This document shows positions 40,473-49,311 of a stretch of 64,000 bases of DNA, piece by piece. The stretch spans positions 6,014,001 to 6,078,000 of the forward strand of contig NZ_CP023691.1 in the NCBI RefSeq assembly GCF_008704855.1, given 5' to 3'. Made by a program: the position numbers and the translations under genes. The notes under the pieces were generated by a model. That model saw nothing but the letters and a program-made list of their open reading frames with translations. It was not told the origin of the DNA and searched no databases. The stretch's first letter is position 1. Every line of letters begins with the position of its first letter. This DNA is from Streptomyces platensis (lineage in GTDB: Bacteria; Actinomycetota; Actinomycetes; Streptomycetales; Streptomycetaceae).

Positions 40473-41981
40473 TCACCCCCGGCCGTCGGGTCCGGCGGCG
40501 CGGGACGGGCCGGTCCCGTCCATGCCCGCGGCCCGCTCCCCGCCCGCCGCCAGGCGCCGGATGGCGGCCATCGGGACGGCCAGCCAGTCGGGCCGGTGCC
40601 GGGCCTCGTAGAGCACTTCGTAGACGGCTTTGTCGGTCTCATAGGCGCGCATCAGTTCGGGCGCGGAGCGCGGATCGAGCCCGCCGGCCTCCGCATAGCC
40701 GAGGCAGTAGGCGTCCCGGGTGCGCCGCGCCCACTCCAGCGACCAGGGGTCGCCGCCCGCCGGCCCGCTGCGCGCGGCGTAGTCGAAGGAGCGCAGCATC
40801 GCCGCGACATCGCGCACCGCGGGCTGCGGCCGGCGCCGCTCGGCGAGCGGGCGGGCCGGTTCGCCCTCGAAGTCGATCAGCGACCAGCGGCCCTCGTCGG
40901 CGGAGCGCAGCGCCTGGCCCAGGTGCAGATCGCCGTGGATGCGCTGGGCGGCCCAGCTGCGGCCGTCGTGGCCGATCGCGGCCAGCGCGTCGAAGGCGGT
41001 ACGCAGCCGGGCCCGGTAGGGCTGGAGCACGGGCACGGCGCGGGCGGTGGCCGTCAGCCGCTCGGTCATCTGGGCGGCGATCACCTCCAGCTGCGGGCGG
41101 CGCAGCTCGGTGGTCGGCAGCGTCTGGGCGAGCGCGGTGTGCACCTCGGCGGTGGCATGGCCGAGCGCCCGCGCCGAGCCGGTGAAGTCGGCGCGTACGG
41201 CCAGCGCGTTCAGCGCCAGCTGCCAGCCGTCCGCCGAACCCGGCAGGAAGGGCTGGAGCACACCCAGCGTGGTCGGCTCGCCGCCCTCGTCGGGGGCCGC
41301 CGACTCGAACCAAGCCGCGGGCGCGGGCACCCGAGCGCACTTGGCGTCCGCGAGCGCGCGCGGCAGCTCCAGGTCCGGGTTGATGCCCGGTTCGACCCGC
41401 CGGAAGACCTTCAGGATGAACGAATCGCCGTAGACGATCGAGGAGTTGGACTGCTCGACGGCGATCGGCCGGCCCGGCAGCCCGGTGGGGATGTCGGCAT
41501 CGGGCTCCCGGCAGAAGCGCAGCGCGCCGAGCCGGCCCGGGACCCGCAGCCGCTCCAGCAGCAGCCCGCACAGCCGGCTGTCGAGCAGTGCGTCATAGAC
41601 GGTGCGGCCGCGCAGTGGTCCGCCGCCGGGGCGCCCGATCACGGCGGGCGCCAGCTGGGGCGGCGGCGCCGGGTGCACCCCCAGCAGAAGCTGGTAGCGG
41701 TCGCCGCCGGCCGGTGTCCGGCTCGGTGGTGCGCTCTGCTGGGCGCGGACGAGCAGTTGCAGCAGGCCCGGTGCGGTGCCGTCGCCGGTGCACGGCAGCA
41801 GCTCGGTCGCCGAGAGCAGGGTGAAGCCGGTGACCAGCCGCCCCTTGCCGGCGAACCAGCGCTGGCGGGGCACCCAGTCGGCGAGCAGAGGGACCAGCGA
41901 GGACAGCAGATCGGGGGCGGAGACGAGCGGGCGGCGATCAGGGGTGTTGCGGGTGGCACGGGTCGAGGCGGTGTCCGACAT
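40473..41981 (-). CDS. mak: Maltokinase (Pep2)
   Basis: A 502-residue maltokinase that phosphorylates maltose to maltose 1-phosphate with ATP, the donor for GlgE. The N-terminal cap begins with LLADWVPRQRWFAGKGR, the family hallmark. The kinase core has SFILKVFRRVEPGINPDLEL (ATP lysine region), the catalytic loop QRIHGDLHLGQAL and the metal-binding LIDFEGEP. The start is the ATG at 41981 with GAAAGGA upstream; the frame is open further but not family-like. Upstream lie a large inverted repeat and the treS terminator, so mak and glgB are likely to have their own promoter. Gene name mak or pep2. Confidence 0.93.
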   Translation of the reverse strand: MSDTASTRATRNTPDRRPLVSAPDLLSSLVPLLADWVPRQRWFAGKGRLVTGFTLLSATELLPCTGDGTAPGLLQLLVRAQQSAPPSRTPAGGDRYQLLLGVHPAPPPQLAPAVIGRPGGGPLRGRTVYDALLDSRLCGLLLERLRVPGRLGALRFCREPDADIPTGLPGRPIAVEQSNSSIVYGDSFILKVFRRVEPGINPDLELPRALADAKCARVPAPAAWFESAAPDEGGEPTTLGVLQPFLPGSADGWQLALNALAVRADFTGSARALGHATAEVHTALAQTLPTTELRRPQLEVIAAQMTERLTATARAVPVLQPYRARLRTAFDALAAIGHDGRSWAAQRIHGDLHLGQALRSADEGRWSLIDFEGEPARPLAERRRPQPAVRDVAAMLRSFDYAARSGPAGGDPWSLEWARRTRDAYCLGYAEAGGLDPRSAPELMRAYETDKAVYEVLYEARHRPDWLAVPMAAIRRLAAGGERAAGMDGTGPSRAAGPDGRG

Positions 41982-42090
41982 GGCGTCGCGTCCTTTCCCC
42001 GGGCACACGACATATAGGACGAAGTGTCCCGGAATGCGGCCTTGACTGTGCGGCGGCGCGGTGGGGGTACCCCCAGACGGAGTCCCGGGG

Positions 42091-42156
42091 CTCGGCCGTG
42101 TCCGCAAGGTCCCGTCCGGCTCGCGCGGATGACGGGACCTTGCGGACACGCCCGAG
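42091..42156. repeat. Large inverted repeat in the treS-mak gap
   Basis: Arms of 26 bases (42091-42116 and 42131-42156) match with a single mismatch around a 14-base loop; the core of each arm is CGTGTCCGCAAGGTCCCGTC or its complement. It lies 110 bases upstream of the mak start. It could be a 5' leader structure, a protein site or the remnant of a small mobile element. There is no U-tract on either side. Confidence 0.7.
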
Positions 42157-42292
42157 CGGGCGGGAGCGTCCGTGTGGCAGCGGTCTTCCGGCGTGCGCTG
42201 TTCCGCTGCGCGGCGGGCCCCTCCCGAGCCGGGGGACCGGCGGTGGCTCACCCGGCCCGTGCGGTAAAAGGGAGACTGCCCGAACGAAAGGT

Positions 42293-42333
42293 CAAAAAAC
42301 GCCCGTACGTGCCGGGTGGCCGCGTACGGGCGT
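42293..42333 (-). terminator. U-tract terminator after treS
   Basis: On the minus strand the stem ACGCCCGTACG/CGTACGGGCGT is followed by TTTTTT, a canonical intrinsic terminator that begins 36 bases after the treS stop. It separates glgE-treS from mak-glgB. The remaining gap up to 41982, apart from the inverted repeat, holds no recognised gene. Confidence 0.88.
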
Positions 42334-42368
42334 CTTTCCGGCGCCCGTGCCCGGTCAGGGCACCGGCG

Positions 42369-44087
42369 CTAACCGGAATTTCTGCGCAGCCGGAACCAAT
42401 AGAAGCCGTGGCCGGCGAGGGTCAGCAGATACGGCAGCTCCCCGATGGCGGGGAAGCGGACGCCGCCGATGAGTTCCACCGGATGGCGGCCGCTGAACGA
42501 CCGCAGGTCCAGCTCCGTGGGCTGGGCGAAGCGCGAGAAGTTGTGCACGCACAGCACCAGGTCGTCATCCGCGCCGCCGGTGCCCGGCGCCGCCCGCAGG
42601 AAGGCCAGCACCGCCGGGTTCGTGGAGGACAGCTCGGTGTAGCTGCCGAGCCCGAACGCCGGATTCTGCTTACGGATCTCGATCATCCGCCGGGTCCAGT
42701 GCAGCAGCGAGGAGGGCGAACTCATCGCGGCCTCGACATTGGTGACCTGGTAGCCGTAGACGGGATCCATGATGGTCGGCAGGAAGAGCCGGCCCGGGTC
42801 GCAGGAGGAGAAGCCGGCGTTGCGGTCCGGCGTCCACTGCATCGGGGTGCGCACCGCGTCCCGGTCGCCGAGCCAGATGTTGTCACCCATGCCGATCTCG
42901 TCGCCGTAATAGAGGATCGGCGAACCCGGCAGGGACAGCAGCAGGGCCGTGAAGAGCTCGATCTGATTGCGGTCGTTGTCGAGCAGCGTGGCCAGCCGCC
43001 GGCGAATGCCGATATTGGCCCGCATCCGCGGATCCTTGGCGTACTCCGCGTACATGTAGTCGCGCTCTTCGTCCGTGACCATTTCGAGGGTCAGCTCGTC
43101 GTGGTTGCGCAGGAAGATGCCCCACTGGCAGCCGGACGGAATCGCCGGGGTCTTGGCGAGGATTTCCGAGACCGGATAGCGCGATTCGCGGCGTACCGCC
43201 ATGAAGATGCGCGGCATGACCGGGAAGTGGAAGGCCATATGGCATTCGTCGCCGCCGACGCCGTAATCACCGAAGTAGTCGACGACATCCTCCGGCCACT
43301 GATTGGCCTCGGCCAGCAGCACGGTGTCCGGGTAATGCGCGTCGATTTCCGCCCGGACCCGCTTGAGGAAGGCGTGCGAGGCGGGGAGATTCTCGCAGTT
43401 GGTGCCCTCCTCGGCGTAGAGGTACGGCACCGCGTCCAGCCGGAAACCGTCGATCCCCAGATCGAGCCAGAAACGCAGGGCGGAGATCATCTCTTCCTGG
43501 ACCGCCGGGTTCTCGTAGTTGAGATCCGGCTGGTGGGAGAAGAAGCGGTGCCAGTAGTACTGCTTGCGGACCGGGTCAAAGGTCCAGTTGGAGGCCTCGG
43601 TGTCGACGAAGATGATGCGGGCGTCGGCGTACTGCTTGTCGTCGTCGGCCCAGACGTAATAGTCGCCGTACGGCCCCTCGGGGTCCGTGCGCGATTCCTG
43701 GAACCACGGGTGCTGGTCGCTGGTGTGGTTCATCACCATGTCGATGATGACCCGCATACCGCGGTGGTGTGCGGCGTCCACGAATTCCACGAAATCGGCC
43801 AGGTCACCGAATTCGGGGAGCACCGCGGTGTAGTCGGCGACATCGTAACCGCCGTCCCGCAGCGGGGATTTGAAGAACGGCGGCAGCCAGAGGCAGTCCA
43901 CCCCCAGCCATTGCAGATAGTCGAGCTTGGCCGTGATGCCCTTGAGGTCGCCGATGCCGTCGCCATTGCTGTCCTGGAAAGAGCGCACCAGGACTTCGTA
44001 GAAAACGGCCCGTTTGAACCAGTCGGGATCGCGGTCCTTCGCCGGGGTGTCCTCGAATGTGTCGGGGACAGGCTCATTGACGATCAA
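42369..44087 (-). CDS. treS: Trehalose synthase (maltose alpha-D-glucosyltransferase)
   Basis: A 572-residue GH13_16 enzyme that interconverts trehalose and maltose. Catalytic residues are all present: nucleophile Asp218 in GIDGFRLDAVPYL, acid/base Glu260 in LLAEANQWPEDV and Asp330 in FLRNHDELTLEMV. The N-terminal WFKRAVFYEVLVRSFQDSNGDGIGDL and the C-terminal beta domain are typical in order and length. The start codon is TTG, overlapping the glgE stop in a TTGA junction, with GGAGGG eight bases upstream. It supplies maltose to maltokinase. No maltokinase domain is fused here, unlike some actinobacterial TreS proteins. Confidence 0.95.
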   Translation of the reverse strand: MIVNEPVPDTFEDTPAKDRDPDWFKRAVFYEVLVRSFQDSNGDGIGDLKGITAKLDYLQWLGVDCLWLPPFFKSPLRDGGYDVADYTAVLPEFGDLADFVEFVDAAHHRGMRVIIDMVMNHTSDQHPWFQESRTDPEGPYGDYYVWADDDKQYADARIIFVDTEASNWTFDPVRKQYYWHRFFSHQPDLNYENPAVQEEMISALRFWLDLGIDGFRLDAVPYLYAEEGTNCENLPASHAFLKRVRAEIDAHYPDTVLLAEANQWPEDVVDYFGDYGVGGDECHMAFHFPVMPRIFMAVRRESRYPVSEILAKTPAIPSGCQWGIFLRNHDELTLEMVTDEERDYMYAEYAKDPRMRANIGIRRRLATLLDNDRNQIELFTALLLSLPGSPILYYGDEIGMGDNIWLGDRDAVRTPMQWTPDRNAGFSSCDPGRLFLPTIMDPVYGYQVTNVEAAMSSPSSLLHWTRRMIEIRKQNPAFGLGSYTELSSTNPAVLAFLRAAPGTGGADDDLVLCVHNFSRFAQPTELDLRSFSGRHPVELIGGVRFPAIGELPYLLTLAGHGFYWFRLRRNSG

Positions 44088-46087
44088 TTGGGTGACCCTC
44101 CGATCGGTGAGGACGGTCGCAGCGACAGCACATGGGCGGGCGCGAGTGAGCGGCCCGGCTCCAGGCGCACATAGTTGTCCCTGCCCCAGTGGTAGGTGTC
44201 GCCGGTGAGCTCGTCGCGCACCGGAAAGGACTCGTGCCGGCCGAGGCCGAGTTCCGGCATGTCCAACGACACCGTCGCCTCGTGGGTGTGGTGCGGGTCG
44301 AGGTTGACCACCGTGAGCACCGTGTCGGCGCGGTCGCCGTTCCCCTCGCGCTTGGAGTAGGCGAGGACGGCCTCGTTGTCGACGTGGTGGAAATGCAGCT
44401 GGCGCAGCTGCTGAAGGGCAGGGTGCCGGCGGCGGATGCGGTTGAGCGTGGTGATCAGGGGGGCGATGGTGCGTCCCTCCCGGGCCGCCGCATCCCAGTC
44501 GCGCGGCCTGAGTTGGTACTTCTCCGAGTCCAGGTACTCCTCGCTGCCGCGGCGTACCGGCGTCGACTCGCAGAGCTCATATCCGGCGTAGACACCCCAG
44601 GTGGGGGACAGGGTGGCGGCCAGTACGGCGCGTACCTCGAAGGCGGGGCGGCCGCCCTCCTGGAGGTAGGCGTGCAGGATGTCGGGGGTGTTCACAAAGA
44701 AATTGGGCCGCAGGTAGCAGGCGCTCTCGCCGGTCAGTTCGGTGAGGTAGTCGGTCAGCTCCTGCTTGGTGTTACGCCAGGTGAAGTAGGTGTACGACTG
44801 GTGGAAGCCGATCTGCGCGAGGGTGTGCAGCATGGCCGGGCGGGTGAACGCCTCGGCGAGGAAGAGCACGTCCGGATCGGTGCGGTTGATGTCGCCGATC
44901 ACCTTCTCCCAGAAGGCCACCGGCTTGGTGTGGGGATTGTCCACCCGGAAGATCCGGACGCCCTTGGCCATCCAGAAGCGCAGTACGCGTTCGGTCTCGC
45001 GGACCAGCCCCCGGAAGTCGGTGTCGAAGGCCAGGGGGTAGATGTCCTGGTACTTCTTCGGCGGGTTCTCGGCGTAGGCGATCGAGCCGTCCGCGCGGTG
45101 GTGGAACCACTGGGGGTGCAGGGTGACCCAGGGGTGGTCCGGGGAGCACTGGAGCGCGAAGTCCAGGGCGACCTCCATCCGCAGGTCACGGGCGGTGCGG
45201 ACGAAGTGTGCGAAGTCGTCGAAGGTGCCCAGGTCCGGGTGGAGGGCGTCATGGCCGCCGGCCGGTGAGCCGATGGCCCAGGGGGAGCCGACATCGTCCG
45301 GGCCGGCGGTGAGCGCGTTGTTGGGGCCCTTGCGGAAGGCGGTGCCGATGGGGTGGACGGGCGGGAGATAGACCACGTCGAAGCCCATGGCGGCGACGGC
45401 CGGCAGCCGGTCGGCGGCGGTGCGCAGGGTGCCGCTGACGGCCGTGCCGTCCGGGGTGACGGCGGCGCCCTCGGAGCGCGGGAAGAGCTCGTACCACGAG
45501 CCGTACAGGGCCCGCCGGCGCTCGACGACCAGCGGCATCGGACGCGAGACGGTGAGCAGTTCGCGCAGCGGATGGCGGGCCAGCGCCTCGGTGACCTGCG
45601 GGGCGAGCGCCGCGGCCAGCCGGGCCGCGGCGGGCCGCCCGGCGTCGCGCAGCGCGTCCACGGCGGCGAGCACCGCCTCACGGCCGTCGCTCTTGGGGAC
45701 CTCCGCGGCCGCCCGCTCATGGAGCTCGGCGCCCTCGGCGAGCATCAGCTCGGTGTCGATCCCCGCCGGGATCTTGATGGCGGCATGCCGCCGCCAGGTG
45801 GTGACCGGATCGGACCAGGCCTCGACGGTGAACGTCCAGCGGCCCTCGATGCCGGGGGTGACCTCGGCGCTCCACCGGTCGGAGCCGGGTGCCCGCTCCT
45901 GCATCGGCGTCCAGGGGCCGCAGCGCCCGGCCGGATTGCGCAGCACCACATTCGCCGCGACGGCGTCATGCCCTTCGCGGAAGACGGTGGCCGAGACCTC
46001 GAAGGTCTCACCCACCACGGCCTTCGCCGGGCGGCGGCCGCAATCGATCTGCGGGCGGATGTCCAGAACAGGAATGCGACCGATCAT
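44084..46087 (-). CDS. glgE: Maltosyltransferase GlgE (alpha-1,4-glucan:maltose-1-phosphate)
   Basis: A 667-residue GH13_3 enzyme that adds maltosyl units from maltose 1-phosphate to alpha-1,4-glucan. The N-terminal beta domain begins RIPVLDIRPQIDCGRRPAKAVVGE; a helical insert follows (about 110-185), then the barrel with YLPPVHPIGTAFRKGPNN, nucleophile Asp383 in VRIFRVDNPHTKP, acid/base Glu412 in FLAEAFTRP and WHTP-like NTPDILHAYLQ. The two catalytic positions are offset by 11 from those known in S. coelicolor GlgE (394, 423). The ATG at 46087 has AGGTGAG upstream. It is followed by treS with an overlap, forming the first half of the glucan pathway. Confidence 0.95.
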   Translation of the reverse strand: MIGRIPVLDIRPQIDCGRRPAKAVVGETFEVSATVFREGHDAVAANVVLRNPAGRCGPWTPMQERAPGSDRWSAEVTPGIEGRWTFTVEAWSDPVTTWRRHAAIKIPAGIDTELMLAEGAELHERAAAEVPKSDGREAVLAAVDALRDAGRPAAARLAAALAPQVTEALARHPLRELLTVSRPMPLVVERRRALYGSWYELFPRSEGAAVTPDGTAVSGTLRTAADRLPAVAAMGFDVVYLPPVHPIGTAFRKGPNNALTAGPDDVGSPWAIGSPAGGHDALHPDLGTFDDFAHFVRTARDLRMEVALDFALQCSPDHPWVTLHPQWFHHRADGSIAYAENPPKKYQDIYPLAFDTDFRGLVRETERVLRFWMAKGVRIFRVDNPHTKPVAFWEKVIGDINRTDPDVLFLAEAFTRPAMLHTLAQIGFHQSYTYFTWRNTKQELTDYLTELTGESACYLRPNFFVNTPDILHAYLQEGGRPAFEVRAVLAATLSPTWGVYAGYELCESTPVRRGSEEYLDSEKYQLRPRDWDAAAREGRTIAPLITTLNRIRRRHPALQQLRQLHFHHVDNEAVLAYSKREGNGDRADTVLTVVNLDPHHTHEATVSLDMPELGLGRHESFPVRDELTGDTYHWGRDNYVRLEPGRSLAPAHVLSLRPSSPIGGSPN

Positions 46088-46714
46088 TGGGCTCACCTGG
46101 GCTTGTGATGCTTTGCGGGGTTTTGTCCTTTGTATCCGCTCCACGGCAGGCGGACGGGGTGCGGGCATGGGCGCTCCTGTCCGCTTTCACTCGGCTGGCG
46201 GATGGCACGGCGGGGCGGATCGGTGCTTTCCCGGCCCCGGCCGGTGGTTCCCCCGATGGATCCGGTGCGGGTGGGCCAAGCGGGTGCCGGGTGGGCCCGG
46301 GGGACCCTGCCCCGGGTGACGACCGGGACGTCCGGCGGGCCGGGCCGCACCGGTCGCTCACCACGCGCCCGCCATGACCCGGCGGGCACTTTCCCGCCCC
46401 CGCGCGGGCGACTGCGGCGCTGCGCTGACACGGTCGGCGTTCGCCTCCTCAACTCGGTCTGATCACAGCGGAGTTGCGGTGTGCGGATGTCCGGTGCCGC
46501 GCCGGGGCCCCTCGGCGCCACACCGCAGCCTCTCTCCAGGAGGGAGTCCGTACAAGAGCGCATGAGGGGGTGGAATCAGCCATATCGGCGGACGGGGCGG
46601 TAGGGGGCGAGAGGGGCGCCGGGGTGGAGCCGGGAGGGGAAGTCGCCTGTGGTGGAGGTGAGTTGACGGGGTCGGTCCGGTGGCGTACGGCATGGCGCCG
46701 GTCGCGACCCGCCC
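46088..46714. other. Long gap upstream of glgE
   Basis: About 630 bases with no supported gene on either strand; short GC-driven frames have no ribosome site or family likeness. It must contain the glgE-treS promoter, but no consensus could be fixed. The glycogen phosphorylase gene that I recall here in related species is absent. Confidence 0.5.
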
Positions 46715-46892
46715 TAGGCCCTGTCGTCAAACTCCCGCCTGCCCCGCGACGCCTGGCACGCACGCTCGCTGCGTTGTCGGATCGTCCACGTAGACCCACT
46801 ACGAGGACGACCCTCCGCCTTGCGAGCGCACGCACCAGACGCCGCGGGACCTGCCCTTCGGGCAGACGACGGGAGTTTGACGACAGGGCCTA
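46715..46892. mobile_element. MITE-like element with 21-bp terminal inverted repeats and TA duplication
   Basis: A 174-base element (46717-46890) ends in perfect 21-base inverted repeats that start GGCCCTGTCGTCAAACTCCC and is flanked by TA on both sides. The interior has no coding frame, and its two halves are roughly complementary, so the whole element can fold into a long imperfect hairpin. TA duplication points to an IS630/Tc1-type transposase acting in trans. Its right end lies inside the TAG stop of the histidine kinase gene. It may also serve as that operon's terminator. Confidence 0.8.
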
Positions 46893-48458
46893 GCGGTCCC
46901 GCCGGTGCACCACGCTCTTCTTGACCAGCCGCTCGTCGTCGGTGAAGCAGAGCTGGTAGGCGGAGTCGGAGCGGGGGTGGACGCTGTAGTAGAGGCAGGT
47001 CCAGTCGTGCGGGGGTGGCGGGGTGCCGTCCGGCGGGGCGTCCAGGGCGAAGAACGGCAGCTCGGACTCCACCCGGGAGCGGTCGGCGCCGAGACGGAGC
47101 GCCGTGTAGCGCTTTCGCTCCAGCACCGTCCAGGACGGGCTGACCAGGTGGTAGACGCTGCTCAGCAGCACCAGGGCCGCCAGCAGCGCCACCGGGGCCG
47201 CCACCATCTGCCGGAGCCGGCGCCGCACCTGCCGCTGGGCGTACGCCAACTCCCGCTGGGACGCGGTGGGTTCGGGGCGGGCGAGAGACTCCGGGAGGGC
47301 GCCGCCGGCGGTCGGCAGCCGGGCCGAGACCGTGAAACCGCCCTCCGGGTCGGGACCGGCCCGCAGCGCGCCGCCGGCCAGCCGCACCCGCTCGTCCAGT
47401 CCCACCAGCCCACTGCCGCCGGAGACCGGCCCGGCCCCTGGACCGGCCGTTCCCGCGGTGCTGTCCACCGTGACCTGCACCTGCCCGGCGGCCCGTCCGA
47501 TCCGCACCCGGACGGCCGCGCCGGGGGCGTGTTTGGCGGCATTGGTCAGGGACTCCTGGACGACGCGGTGCAGGGCGTGTCCGGTCATGGCCGGAAGCGT
47601 GCCGGTCCCGGTGCCCTCCGCCTGCTCCAGAGTCACCGTCATCCCGGACGCGCGCGCCCGGTCCACCAGCCCCGCCACGCTCTCGTCGGCCGGTACCCGG
47701 GGCGCGCTCTCGTCATCCGTGCGCAGGACGCCGATGATCTCCCGCAGCCGTTCGGTCGCCGTCCCGGCCGCGGCGCGCAGCTCACCGGCCGCCGCCTGCC
47801 GGTCCGCGTCCAGCCGCGGATCGACCTCCAGCGCCCCGGCCCGCAGGGCGATCAGTGCCAGGTCATGGCCGAGGGAGTCATGCATGTCGCCGGCGATCCG
47901 GGCGCGTTCGCGCAGCCGGGTGCGGTCGGCGACGGCCTGCTGTTCGCGCTCCATCCGCTCGGCGAGCTGCCAGCCCGTACGGGCGAGTTCGGCGTACTGC
48001 CGGCGGTAGCGGCCCAGCAGCCACGGCAGCACCACATTGAGCAGCAGCGTCAACAGCAGCGAGAACCACGGCCACACCGTGCGGCCCACCACGGCGGCCA
48101 GCGGCAGCCCGCCGGCCGCCACGGCGGAGAAGAACCACAGCGCGGAGCGGGCCCGGGACAGCCGGACCCCGGCCAGATAGCCGAACGCCGCCAGCGCGGC
48201 GCAGTACCCGGTGGTGAACAGATCCAGCGAGATCACCAGGCTCGGCGCGACCGGCAGCGCCAGCGCCGTCAGCGGACTGCGCCGGCGCACCAGCACGCAG
48301 ACGCCGAGCAGCGGGAAGGCGGCCGCGGTGGCCCACCGCTGGGCGCCGTCGAGGGAGGCGACGACGAGCGCCGGCGGACCGCACAGCGCGAGCCAGAGTC
48401 CCAGCGCGGGGGCGTGGGCGCGCAGCCGCCGGGCGTCCGGCCGCTTCCACCGCGTCAT
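46890..48458 (-). CDS. Sensor histidine kinase (HisKA_3) with extra C-terminal membrane helix and domain
   Basis: A 522-residue NarL-partner kinase. About five membrane helices occupy residues 15-150, followed by the dimerisation helix with His193 in GDMHDSLGHDLALIALRAG and the ATPase with N box VVQESLTNAAKHAPG and GGSGLVGLDERVRLAGG; the DxGxG part is poor. Unusually the protein goes on: a basic helix (400-416), a further membrane segment (418-436) and an external part of about 85 residues with two Cys (DWTCLYY, YQLCFTDD) resembling the BamE/SmpA pattern LRLGADRSRVESELP. The ATG overlaps the regulator stop (ATGA). The stop codon is where the MITE-like element is inserted. Confidence 0.88.
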   Translation of the reverse strand: MTRWKRPDARRLRAHAPALGLWLALCGPPALVVASLDGAQRWATAAAFPLLGVCVLVRRRSPLTALALPVAPSLVISLDLFTTGYCAALAAFGYLAGVRLSRARSALWFFSAVAAGGLPLAAVVGRTVWPWFSLLLTLLLNVVLPWLLGRYRRQYAELARTGWQLAERMEREQQAVADRTRLRERARIAGDMHDSLGHDLALIALRAGALEVDPRLDADRQAAAGELRAAAGTATERLREIIGVLRTDDESAPRVPADESVAGLVDRARASGMTVTLEQAEGTGTGTLPAMTGHALHRVVQESLTNAAKHAPGAAVRVRIGRAAGQVQVTVDSTAGTAGPGAGPVSGGSGLVGLDERVRLAGGALRAGPDPEGGFTVSARLPTAGGALPESLARPEPTASQRELAYAQRQVRRRLRQMVAAPVALLAALVLLSSVYHLVSPSWTVLERKRYTALRLGADRSRVESELPFFALDAPPDGTPPPPHDWTCLYYSVHPRSDSAYQLCFTDDERLVKKSVVHRRDR

Positions 48459-49144
48459 GACGCCGGGACCAGGCCCGCCTCGTACGCGAGGATGGCCGCC
48501 TGGACTCGGTTACGGAAGCCCAGCCGGGCGAGGATCGCGCTGACATGCGCCTTGACGGTGCCCTCGACCAGGAACAGCCGCTGGGCGATCTCCGCGTTGG
48601 ACAGCCCGGCGCCGACCAGCCCGAGCACCTCGCGCTCCCGCCCGGTCAGCTCGGCGACCCGGGCGCGGGCGGCCGCCCCGCGGCCCAACTGCCCGCCTCC
48701 CAGGTGCGAGATGACGCGCCGGGCGACGGACGGGGAGAGACAGGAGCCGCCCTCGGCGACGGCCCGGACCCCGGCGATCAGCTCCCGCGGATCGCCGGAC
48801 TTGAGGAGGAAGCCGGCCGCGCCCGAGCCGAGGGAACCGGCGATGTACTCGTCCTCGGAGAACGTCGTCAGCATCACGACGGCGGTGGCGGGCAGTGCCC
48901 TGGCCAGCTCAGCGGCGACCCCGAGGCCGTCCAGCCGCGGCATCCGGATGTCCAGCAGACAGACGTCGGGCCGGTGCCGGAGCGCCTGATCGACCGTCTC
49001 GCGGCCGTCGGCGGCCTCCGCGACGACCTCGATATCGGGCGCCGTGCCGAGGATCGCGCGCACACCGGCCCGCATCAACGGCTCGTCGTCGGCGAGGAGG
49101 ACCCTGGTACGGCTGACGGGCGGGCCGCCGCGGGACTCAGTCAT
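48455..49144 (-). CDS. NarL/LuxR family response regulator
   Basis: A 229-residue response regulator. The receiver covers residues about 13-125 (LLADDEPLMRAGVRAIL, phosphoacceptor Asp65 in CLLDIRMP, MLTTFSEDEYI, Lys in FLLKSGDP). The LuxR-type HTH covers about 165-225 (LTGREREVLGLVGAGLSNAEIAQRLFLVEGTVKAHVSAIL). It is the first gene of a two-gene unit with the kinase; the genes overlap by four bases. The signal and target genes are unknown. It is divergent from a small membrane protein gene at 49312, which may be a target. Confidence 0.93.
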   Translation of the reverse strand: MTESRGGPPVSRTRVLLADDEPLMRAGVRAILGTAPDIEVVAEAADGRETVDQALRHRPDVCLLDIRMPRLDGLGVAAELARALPATAVVMLTTFSEDEYIAGSLGSGAAGFLLKSGDPRELIAGVRAVAEGGSCLSPSVARRVISHLGGGQLGRGAAARARVAELTGREREVLGLVGAGLSNAEIAQRLFLVEGTVKAHVSAILARLGFRNRVQAAILAYEAGLVPAS

Positions 49145-49311
49145 ACCGTCAGACTAAGCGGCGGGAACGGGGCTCCGGCCTGCCCGGGCCGCGCTGCCGC
49201 GGGGTGCGTTCTCCCCCAACCGGGCGGGGTCCCGGGCCCGTCCGGCACGGTGCCGGGGCCGACGCCGGGCGGTGCCGGATGCTGAGGGTCACCGACCCGC
49301 AGGAGAGGCCC

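Noticed and set aside
46374..46893. Short open frames in the glgE upstream gap and across the MITE-like element
   Set aside because: No ribosome sites, and the frames cross the inverted repeat element; composition is non-coding-like.
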